This document shows positions 8,585-14,602 of a DNA stretch of 40,173 nucleotides, piece after piece; within the stretch, counting starts at the first letter, position 1; each line of letters starts with the position of its first letter. The translations under genes and the position numbers were made by a program. Location: NCBI RefSeq assembly GCF_002265625.1, contig NZ_NOVE01000033.1:1-40173 (forward strand), given 5' to 3'. Source of the stretch: Prevotella sp. 885. Lineage in GTDB: Bacteria > Bacteroidota > Bacteroidia > Bacteroidales > Bacteroidaceae. A model generated the notes under the pieces. The model made no database searches and was not told where the DNA came from. It saw only the letters and a list, made by a program, of their open reading frames with translations.

Positions 8585-8744
8585 GGATGAAGTGAAAATC
8601 ACTTCAAAAACCACTTCATTCACCTCGGTGTATATATAATAGTAGAACGGACGGATTTTGTGAAGTGGCATCATATATAACTACATAGACATACGACAAA
8701 ATGACTTCACAAAACCGTTCATTCACTCTGGTGTATATATAATA
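8578..8744. repeat. GAAGTG-rich region with two 41-bp direct repeats (candidate origin or operator)
   Basis: Between the ATPase and primase genes GAAGTG occurs five times on the two strands (8578, 8589 and 8662 direct; 8600 and 8612 inverted). A perfect palindromic unit AAGTGA-AAA-TCACTT is at 8590-8604. Two copies of a 41-bp unit (8601-8641 and 8704-8744, roughly 80% identical, both ending GGTGTATATATAATA) lie 103 bp apart in AT-rich DNA. This is the look of an iteron-type origin or a multi-site operator. Confidence 0.5.
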
Positions 8745-8776
8745 AGCGCACGAATGAACAAAAAAATGAATGAAAG

Positions 8777-9685
8777 ATGAACATACAACAAGCAAAGGAA
8801 ATCAAACTCACGGACTATCTGAGCGCATTGGGACATCAGCCCAAACGATGCAGCAAGTCCACCTCTTATTATCTGTCGCCATTGCATGCGGAGACAAAGC
8901 CATCGTTCAAGGTGAACTTCAGCCGAAACCAATGGTATGACTTTGCTCTTGGCAAGGGTGGCAATATCATTGCTCTTGCTCAACTTCTCTACAATACGGA
9001 TGATGTGGGTACGGCATTGCAGCATATAGCAGCGGACATGAACAATCCAAAGCCCACAATGGCAAAACTACCCATACCGACACAAGTAGAGACAGACAAG
9101 ATGGACAAGGTGCACATCCAAGACCTGTCCTACCCTGTACTTATGTCGTATCTGCGTTCACGCCATGTGGATGCGGACATAGGTAAACGCTATTGCAAGG
9201 AGATTTGGTACACGTTCAAGGGCAAGCGGTATTTTGGCATAGCCTTTCCGAATATCAGGGATGGTTATGAGCTGCGTAACCCATATTATAAAGGTTGTTT
9301 GGGCGAGAAAGACATATCCTTGATACATTCACAGCAAGTTGGAGTGCAGGACAGATGCTGCATCTTCGAGGGGTTTATGGACTTTCTTTCGTACAAGACT
9401 TTGGAAAAGCGAGGCGACAATGTGATTTGCATACAAGAGCCATGTGATTATATTGTACTGAACTCCATCAGTAACCTTGGAAAATGTATGGAACGATTGG
9501 CGTGCTACACTGCTATCCATTGTTATCTTGATAATGACCAAGCAGGAACGATGGCTACCCATACAATCATGGAGCGTTATCAAAACAAGGCAATCAACGA
9601 AGCTATACGATATGCAGAATACAAGGATGTCAATGATTATCTGATAGGCAGAAAATCCATTATTCCGCATAAAGAGGATGTATAA
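8777..9685 (+). CDS. DnaG-like primase with degenerate zinc finger and TOPRIM domain
   Basis: 302 residues. The N-terminus follows the CHC2 zinc-finger layout (SPLHAETKPSFKV at about 34-46, then GKGGNIIAL near 59-67). The metal-binding cysteines are replaced, as is common in mobile-element primases. The TOPRIM part has the invariant glutamate in CIFEGFMDF (E198) and the D-x-D of LDNDQAG (D252, D254). It should lay RNA primers on the single-stranded DNA that arrives by conjugation or arises in replication. Context fits: it follows the RecA-like ATPase and the repeat-rich intergenic region, and a strong hairpin terminator follows its stop. Confidence 0.8.
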   Translation: MNIQQAKEIKLTDYLSALGHQPKRCSKSTSYYLSPLHAETKPSFKVNFSRNQWYDFALGKGGNIIALAQLLYNTDDVGTALQHIAADMNNPKPTMAKLPIPTQVETDKMDKVHIQDLSYPVLMSYLRSRHVDADIGKRYCKEIWYTFKGKRYFGIAFPNIRDGYELRNPYYKGCLGEKDISLIHSQQVGVQDRCCIFEGFMDFLSYKTLEKRGDNVICIQEPCDYIVLNSISNLGKCMERLACYTAIHCYLDNDQAGTMATHTIMERYQNKAINEAIRYAEYKDVNDYLIGRKSIIPHKEDV

Positions 9686-9693
9686 AGCGATAA

Positions 9694-9729
9694 TTTTCTA
9701 CGGAGAAAGTCAATATTCTCCGTAGAAAA
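9694..9729. terminator. Strong bidirectional hairpin terminator after the primase
   Basis: TTTTCTACGGAGAA (9694-9707) and TTCTCCGTAGAAAA (9716-9729) form a perfect 14-bp stem with an 8-base loop. Because the stem ends in A/T runs it could stop transcription from either side. It separates the replication module from the AbiEi-type gene. Confidence 0.7.
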
Positions 9730-9770
9730 CTGTCGTTTGCGTGATTTTTGCGTAGATTTCCGTACAAACA

Positions 9771-9802
9771 TACTACACTTTTGAAAATATGTAGTAACTT
9801 TG
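9771..9802 (+). promoter_or_regulatory. Promoter and overlapping operator of the AbiEi-type gene
   Basis: TAACTTTG at 9795-9802 fits the TAnnTTTG -7 element. A perfect inverted repeat TACTACA/TGTAGTA (9771-9777, 9790-9796, 12-base spacer) overlaps it. AbiEi proteins of characterised type IV systems repress their own promoter through inverted repeats, so this is a likely autoregulatory site. Confidence 0.5.
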
Positions 9803-9815
9803 TACAGAATTAAAG

Positions 9816-10400
9816 ATGCAAATCATGGAAAAGTGTATGACAAATCCAAAATCTGAAGGCTATATCTCTGCAAAAGATATGGCAGGAAGAGCTGCATACT
9901 ATAAAGTATTGCAAGCTGCCAAGAATGGCGAACTCACCAGAATAAAAAGAGGTGTGTATGCAACCGATGACCATTTAGCAAGTCAAATGCTTGATGTGGA
10001 AAAGGTTGTTCCTGGTGGTGTGTTGTGTCTGTATTCCGCTTGGTCACATTATCAGATGACTACACAAGTACCACAAGAATATTGTCTTGCAATAAAAAGA
10101 GGCCGAAAAATCACCCTTCCAGATTATCCCCCAATCACACTATACCATTGGAGTGATACCGCCTTTAACCTTGGAATTACGAATACAGAGATTGAGGGGT
10201 TCAAGGTGAGGATATATGATGTTGAGAAATGTGTCTGTGATGCTGTAAAGTATAGAAACAAAATTGGCATAGATGTCTGTACGGAGATTATAAAGGAATA
10301 TCTTAAACGCAGAGACCGCAATGTCAGCAAACTGATGAAATATGCCTCACAACTGAGAGTTGCCAAAACATTGGGAACATATCTACAAATGGAACTATAA
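9816..10400 (+). CDS. AbiEi-family antitoxin/transcription regulator without a visible toxin
   Basis: 194 residues. The N-terminus (about 14-50: YISAKDMAG...YYKVLQAAKNGELTRIKRGVYAT) is the winged-helix start of AbiEi-type antitoxins. The rest follows the family pattern: a VVPGGVLCLYSAWSHYQM segment, LAIKRGRK, then VRIYDVEKCVCDAVKYRNKIG and a helical end. In complete type IV systems a nucleotidyltransferase AbiEii toxin follows; here the next gene encodes a 70-residue membrane protein instead. It may be a solitary regulator or the antitoxin of a non-classical pair. The upstream inverted repeat suggests autoregulation. Confidence 0.75.
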   Translation: MQIMEKCMTNPKSEGYISAKDMAGRAAYYKVLQAAKNGELTRIKRGVYATDDHLASQMLDVEKVVPGGVLCLYSAWSHYQMTTQVPQEYCLAIKRGRKITLPDYPPITLYHWSDTAFNLGITNTEIEGFKVRIYDVEKCVCDAVKYRNKIGIDVCTEIIKEYLKRRDRNVSKLMKYASQLRVAKTLGTYLQMEL

Positions 10401-10427
10401 AATAATAAATATGACGATATAGCGGGT

Positions 10428-10640
10428 ATGCACTGGTGGATGGTGGATCATATTCACTATCTGCCAGCCATGATATATGCAGTATTGTTGATAGATATAG
10501 TATCAATCGTTGTCATCATCAAACATAGCAAAGGACTGGGGCAAGACGAGATATTGGCACGACTAAAAACAGGATGTGGTGTGGCAGTGTTCCTGCTTTG
10601 GATGCTGCTGGTGTATTATATAGCATCTCTGCTTTGGTAA
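10428..10640 (+). CDS. Small two-helix membrane protein
   Basis: 70 residues with two strong hydrophobic segments (about 12-32 and 48-69) separated by a short polar loop HSKGLGQDEILARLKTG. No family recognised. It starts 27 bases after the AbiEi-type gene on the same strand, probably on the same transcript, and is followed by a strong terminator. It could be a toxin partner of the AbiEi-like protein or unrelated. The position in a tidy operon ending in a terminator argues for a real gene. Confidence 0.55.
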   Translation: MHWWMVDHIHYLPAMIYAVLLIDIVSIVVIIKHSKGLGQDEILARLKTGCGVAVFLLWMLLVYYIASLLW

Positions 10641-10667
10641 AGGAGATATGGGACAGAGCAAAAAACA

Positions 10668-10693
10668 GAGCCATGCCTATTACGGCATGGCTC
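10668..10693. terminator. Terminator between convergent genes
   Basis: GAGCCATGCC (10668-10677) and GGCATGGCTC (10684-10693) form a perfect 10-bp stem with a 6-base loop. An A-run precedes it and AT-rich DNA follows. It lies between the plus-strand membrane gene and the minus-strand DUF1828-type gene and could serve both. Confidence 0.7.
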
Positions 10694-10719
10694 AAATAAT
10701 ATAATGTAATAAGTTTACG

Positions 10720-11511
10720 TCAAGCCACTAAATCCTTAAACAATTTAATAGTTTCTGGAGAATCCTTTTGGCTCCAAGGTACATATCCACAGCCATATGT
10801 TTTAAGAGCCTCAATATATTCCGGTTTCAACTTTATGGCCAAATCATTAACGATAGCTAAGCTACTTACTTTTTTTCCTGTTTGTTCCTCACGAACCGGC
10901 TTAATGTCATTCCAAGTGAAGAGGAAATTTGGAACATTGATTTTATTCAAAGAATTAAATGACTTAACAACAGTTTCCTTTTTTCTTCCAGCAAACTGAA
11001 AATCAAAAGTAAATTCTATGCCTGTACTTCCTTTAGTTATGAACTGAGGTGTGTAAACAAGATCATGTTTGTCGAAAAAGCTTTTTACATCTTCTTTGAA
11101 TATTGTTGCCACATTATTTTGTGCCAGCACTTCCATTTCAGAGATTTCCAACATTGCACAGAGCAAACCATGTTTCTTTTGTGAGAAATTCTCAATAGTT
11201 GCCACAGTGCGAAGTTCATTATCTTCTAGCGATACACCATAATTTCGAAGAATGTAATCAACCCATTCTTTTCTTTTTGCGGAGCGACTAATATTTACAC
11301 CTAATTGGTTTAGGTTTTCAAAAGTAACTCCATCATCACTCATCTCGATTTCGTCTCCGTCTTTTCGGAGGTAAATTTCAAGAGGATCATTGTAGGCACC
11401 CAAGAACGGAGTGGACATGACACTCCATCCTGTGGTTTCATCAGTGCGAACCTTCGCACGTTCACGTAACCACTTGTAGTAGTCTGTAATACTGTCTTCT
11501 ATCCAACTCAT
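10720..11511 (-). CDS. DUF1828/DUF1829-type protein
   Basis: 263 residues. The N-terminal part (about 15-75: ...PFLGAYNDPLEIYLRKDGDEIEMSDDGVTFENLNQLG) matches my memory of DUF1828, and the C-terminal half resembles DUF1829, which is often joined to it. Function is unknown; such proteins recur on phages, plasmids and integrative elements. No signal peptide, membrane segment or catalytic motif can be named. It is second in a two-gene operon, overlapping the upstream gene by ATGA, and ends at a bidirectional terminator. The tight coupling suggests that the two products act together. Confidence 0.65.
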   Translation of the reverse strand: MSWIEDSITDYYKWLRERAKVRTDETTGWSVMSTPFLGAYNDPLEIYLRKDGDEIEMSDDGVTFENLNQLGVNISRSAKRKEWVDYILRNYGVSLEDNELRTVATIENFSQKKHGLLCAMLEISEMEVLAQNNVATIFKEDVKSFFDKHDLVYTPQFITKGSTGIEFTFDFQFAGRKKETVVKSFNSLNKINVPNFLFTWNDIKPVREEQTGKKVSSLAIVNDLAIKLKPEYIEALKTYGCGYVPWSQKDSPETIKLFKDLVA

Positions 11512-12053
11512 ATTAAACTTTGTTGTGCCATAATTGGCGTTGTTATATTTATGTATTTAGCAAAACATTGAATAGCTGAACCGGCATCAATATGATTCTG
11601 CTCGTCAACTATAGACTTTACGCTATAATTTATTTCATTTAAAGGAATAGCCCATTGTAAGTTTTTATACCCTGCAATATTAAAATGAGCATGAGGACCA
11701 GAGATTTCCTTTCCTGCAAAACGTTTAAGTTCGTCTGGAACATCCACGGTTGCTATTGCAGGATTTGGATGAATAGAATCATTGGAAACATAATCCACAC
11801 GAAATATCCCCACATGTGAATCTTTCTCTAAGACATGCAAACTCAATTTAATTAATTCTTTGGAACTTCTGTTGATTGTCCATGAAAACAAGAATTCCTC
11901 ATCATGTGAACGTAATGTAATATTTTCATGTAAACCGGGTATACAGTCTATTTGTTTAGATGCACAGACAGTCTTACCATCACTCTCTAAAATAACTTTG
12001 GGAGTGCTGATTAAATCCATTGCTTGCTTAAAAGTAAATTCCGTTACTGCCAT
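11508..12053 (-). CDS. Unknown protein, partner of the DUF1828-type gene (possibly DUF6978-like)
   Basis: 181 residues, first gene of the minus-strand pair. It reads as a soluble beta-rich protein with a conserved-looking ISGPHAHFNIAGY segment around residue 118, a pattern I associate, without being able to verify it, with the DUF6978 label. The histidines there (H-A-H) could bind metal. No signal peptide. A TATTTTTG sequence on the minus strand (12098-12091) lies at a suitable distance for a promoter. Operon with a DUF1828 partner on a conjugative element suggests an anti-host, addiction or defence module; this is inference. Confidence 0.6.
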   Translation of the reverse strand: MAVTEFTFKQAMDLISTPKVILESDGKTVCASKQIDCIPGLHENITLRSHDEEFLFSWTINRSSKELIKLSLHVLEKDSHVGIFRVDYVSNDSIHPNPAIATVDVPDELKRFAGKEISGPHAHFNIAGYKNLQWAIPLNEINYSVKSIVDEQNHIDAGSAIQCFAKYINITTPIMAQQSLI

Positions 12054-12428
12054 AATTCATCTATTGTTAGATTACACATACTTGACCTTGCAAAAATAAT
12101 AATTATTTTTGAGATAACAATAACAGATGCCTAATATTTATAATTAATTAAGGTACGAGTGGAAGATTACGTATTGTTATCTTTTCAGAAACCGACAAAC
12201 TAGCTACTTAAACCTCTTGTAACTGAAAATATGAAAAAACAGGTTGCTAAAGCTGTTTAAAGTATGATTTAGAGTATGATGTATGGTTATAATTTGAATA
12301 TATCTTAAACTTTGATAGCCATACTTTACAAAATTCTTTTATGTCGGATTTTACTCTTTACTTTGCACTCGCAACTGGCACTTTTGCCACTACATAGAGT
12401 ATAAATCATCAATAAAACAAAGTATTAT
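12054..12428. other. 375-bp divergent intergenic region between the DUF1828 pair and the transfer operon
   Basis: No open frame of interest. It holds a minus-strand -7-like element (12091-12098). It also holds a perfect 10-bp inverted repeat GATAACAATA/TATTGTTATC (12113-12122 and 12172-12181) spaced 49 bp, and a TTTACTTTGC sequence near 12357-12366 that may be the promoter of the transfer operon. The spaced inverted repeat sits where a repressor could control both directions. Confidence 0.45.
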
Positions 12429-12965
12429 ATGAGTCCATTTTTGATATTCGCCATCAGTCTTACCATTGCATACGCTATCTACTATGCGGTGATGATAACG
12501 AGAGATCTGTATGGCAAGAAGGAAGAAGCCAAAAGCAACGAGGAAGTATTTGACATCAGCAACATAACGGAAGAGGAAGCCGCAGTAGCCGTCAACGAAA
12601 GTGATGGTGGCTTTAGTGTTGCCGACAAGCAATACGACACAGGTTTCCAAGACGGCACATCATACGATGAGGGCTATGGTATGGGAACAGAGAACAACGG
12701 AATGAGTGATTATTCTCCAGAAACGGATTCTTCCGGCAGAGAAGATGATGTTGATGAAGACGAAGGAAATGATGTCAACCAACAGAAGCCGAAGAACACA
12801 GCCGAGTCGTTGCAGGAAAAGATGGATGGGCAGATGGAGTCCACTTCTCCCATATGGATAGACGGACTATGGCAGGACGACTTCACGGAGAGCCTATTGA
12901 AACAAGGCGAGACAAAGCCAGGACAACCAAACATCAAAACAATACCAGTCAAGGATGAAATTTAG
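12429..12965 (+). CDS. Single-pass membrane protein, first gene of the transfer operon
   Basis: 178 residues. One N-terminal hydrophobic helix (about 3-24) is followed by a long acidic, low-complexity tail rich in D, E, G, S and N (about 45-125). It ends in a short segment with two tryptophan-containing motifs (PIWIDGLWQDD). I do not recognise it. It overlaps the start of the first TraE-like gene by 11 bases and lies at the head of the conjugation operon, so it is likely a membrane accessory of the channel. The acidic tail would face the cytoplasm or periplasm depending on topology, which is not determined. Confidence 0.65.
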   Translation: MSPFLIFAISLTIAYAIYYAVMITRDLYGKKEEAKSNEEVFDISNITEEEAAVAVNESDGGFSVADKQYDTGFQDGTSYDEGYGMGTENNGMSDYSPETDSSGREDDVDEDEGNDVNQQKPKNTAESLQEKMDGQMESTSPIWIDGLWQDDFTESLLKQGETKPGQPNIKTIPVKDEI

Positions 12966-13293
12966 CCATATCATAAAGAATGTAGTAAGTTCCTTTGTCT
13001 TTGCGCTGCTCCCCCTGTCAGCATCAGCCAAATGCGGTAATGTGGACTATAGCTGGGGAGCAGACGCACTAGCAGGGATGCACGACTATGTGGTGACGAT
13101 GATGCTGTATGTGCTGTATCTGACATACGCTGTCGCTGCTGTGATGGTGATTATATCCGCTTTGCAGATATACATCAAGATGAACACAGGGGAAGATGGA
13201 GTTACCAAGTCCATACTGACGCTGATAGGAGCCTGTCTGTTTATGATAGGCGCATCCATCCTGTTCCCAGCATTCTTTGGCTACCAGATTTAA
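12955..13293 (+). CDS. traE: TraE-like conjugative protein (DUF4134), copy 1
   Basis: 112 residues with a cleavable signal-like N-terminus (through SASA near residue 24) and two membrane helices (about 45-68 and 83-105). This is the VirB2/VirB3-like organisation of DUF4134 proteins in Bacteroidetes conjugative elements. The segment between the helices carries YIKMNTGEDGVTKSI, which is near-conserved in the second copy downstream as YIAMNNEEQDVKKKI. It probably forms part of the pilus or channel. It overlaps the upstream gene and is followed by a stem-loop. Confidence 0.75.
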   Translation: MKFSHIIKNVVSSFVFALLPLSASAKCGNVDYSWGADALAGMHDYVVTMMLYVLYLTYAVAAVMVIISALQIYIKMNTGEDGVTKSILTLIGACLFMIGASILFPAFFGYQI

Positions 13294-13330
13294 GACTCAA
13301 CTGCAGAAGAGTATATCATGTGAAAGCGAC

Positions 13331-13362
13331 AACACCTTTCTATATAATTATAATAAGGTGTT
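13331..13362. terminator. Stem-loop between the two TraE-like genes
   Basis: AACACCTT (13331-13338) pairs with AAGGTGTT (13355-13362) around a 16-base AT-rich loop. The right arm overlaps a TATAATAAGGTGT motif (13349-13361) that recurs upstream of the recombinase at 28936-28948. It could attenuate transcription between the copies or be a regulatory site. Confidence 0.35.
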
Positions 13363-13397
13363 TCCAAACGAATCATTAACAAGTAAAACAAGAAAGA

Positions 13398-13775
13398 ATG
13401 TTTAAGAAAACAACGAACTATTTGAAGAAGACCGCCAAGAGCGTTCTCTCTTCAGGACGCTTGAAGACATTGGCATTTATGCTCCTTGTGGGCGGTGGCA
13501 TTGCCATGGCGCAAAACTCGGCAGGTGACTACACAGCAGGAACCACTGCCTTGACAACTGTGACAGAGGAAATAGCCAAATACGTGCCTATTGTGGTCAA
13601 GCTCTGTTATGCCATTGCAGGTGTTGTTGCCGTAGTGGGTGCCATCAGCGTTTACATCGCTATGAACAATGAGGAGCAGGATGTCAAGAAAAAGATCATG
13701 ATGATTGTAGGAGCATGTATCTTCCTCGTGGCAGCAGCACAGGCATTGCCATTGTTCTTCGGTGTGACCAACTAA
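13398..13775 (+). CDS. traE: TraE-like conjugative protein (DUF4134), copy 2
   Basis: 125 residues, a paralogue of the preceding small membrane protein: basic N-terminus, first hydrophobic segment with a likely cleavage after AMA (residue 38), then two helices around 60-80 and 97-118 flanking YIAMNNEEQDVKKKI. The DUF4134 label is from recognition of that pattern and the next gene being DUF4133-like. The two copies differ strongly in their N-termini, so they may be major and minor subunits of the same filament or channel. It stands alone in a 100-bp gap on its left side and 51 bp from traF. Confidence 0.8.
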   Translation: MFKKTTNYLKKTAKSVLSSGRLKTLAFMLLVGGGIAMAQNSAGDYTAGTTALTTVTEEIAKYVPIVVKLCYAIAGVVAVVGAISVYIAMNNEEQDVKKKIMMIVGACIFLVAAAQALPLFFGVTN

Positions 13776-13826
13776 CGAGTGAGAGTTATTCCGTGCATAT
13801 TCAGTAAGTGAGAAACGACGTGAAGA

Positions 13827-14129
13827 ATGGCAAGAGAAGAGCAGGAAATCCGCTACCCCGATTACCCACTGTTCAAGGGACTCCAGAAGCCCCTTGAATT
13901 CATGGGAATACAAGGGCGGTATATCTATTGGGCAGCAGCCACGGCAGGAGGAGCCATCATCGGCTTCATTGCCGCCTACTGTCTGATGGGTATTATTGCA
14001 GGACTGATAGTGTTGGTCGTGGCAATCACTACGGGTGTAGGTCTCATCATGTTCAAGCAACGGAAGGGACTGCATACCAAGAAGAACGACCAAGGAGTGT
14101 TTATCTATGCCTACAGCAAGCGCATATAA
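13827..14129 (+). CDS. traF: TraF-like conjugative protein (DUF4133)
   Basis: 100 residues: a conserved-type N-terminus (YPDYPLFKGLQKPLEFMGIQGRYIYW), then two close membrane helices (about 35-58 and 60-75), then a basic tail. This is the VirB3-like DUF4133 family, found between traE and traG in Bacteroidetes conjugation operons, exactly as here. It should sit in the inner membrane and contact the VirB4-type ATPase. Confidence 0.85.
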   Translation: MAREEQEIRYPDYPLFKGLQKPLEFMGIQGRYIYWAAATAGGAIIGFIAAYCLMGIIAGLIVLVVAITTGVGLIMFKQRKGLHTKKNDQGVFIYAYSKRI

Positions 14130-14193
14130 AAATGTGAAAAAAAAAAGTATCGACATGACCAAGATGTGGATGACAAGTAGAAAGTGAACGACT

Positions 14194-14229
14194 GGTAGGC
14201 TCATTCTCCCCCAAGGGTGTGGGTCTACC
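14194..14229 (+). promoter_or_regulatory. Stem-loop in the traF-lipoprotein gap
   Basis: GGTAGGCTC (14194-14202) can pair with GGGTCTACC (14221-14229) over 9 bp with two G-T pairs, and the loop contains a further CCC/GGG pairing. It is followed by a TTTG...CATCTTTG pair (14234-14237, 14255-14262, 17-base gap) that may be a weak internal promoter for the lipoprotein and traG. Confidence 0.3.
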
Positions 14230-14272
14230 TTTATTTGTTTCAGCGAAAGTATCGCATCTTTGACATAAAAGA

Positions 14273-14596
14273 ATGGTTATGAGCATGAAAGCAAAGAACA
14301 TTATCATTATGGCATTGGCTGGCATATTGCTGACCGCATGCAAGGACAAGACCTACAAGCTACCCACATTGGATGCCATGAGGAGTGCTGACAAGGCAAG
14401 AGCTACTTGGGCGAGAGAGGCAGAAGAACATCCTGCGACCGTGGAAACACAAACAAGCAGGATGGATTCCACTGCAAAGGATAGTGTATCAACCCTTTAT
14501 GGCGAAGAAAGCTACAATACCTCTTATCAAGAGAATGACAACAAATCATCCAGTATGGGAGAAAATCATCAATCATCCGAAGAAACAGAAGAATAA
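14273..14596 (+). CDS. Small lipoprotein of the transfer operon
   Basis: 107 residues. The N-terminus is a lipoprotein signal with lipobox LLTAC (cysteine near residue 23), followed by a charged, low-complexity tail rich in S, T, E and N. Either of two nearby ATGs could start it (14273 or 14279). It lies between traF and traG, 6 bases before traG. Small lipoproteins at this place are likely to help anchor the channel or prevent entry exclusion problems, but no function can be assigned from sequence. Confidence 0.65.
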   Translation: MVMSMKAKNIIIMALAGILLTACKDKTYKLPTLDAMRSADKARATWAREAEEHPATVETQTSRMDSTAKDSVSTLYGEESYNTSYQENDNKSSSMGENHQSSEETEE

Positions 14597-14602
14597 ACGA
14601 AT

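Noticed and set aside
13452..14204. Long minus-strand frame (250 residues) across the traE/traF region
   Set aside because: It lies antisense to two clear conjugation genes and its composition (Cys/His-rich) is typical of reverse-strand translation; not a gene.
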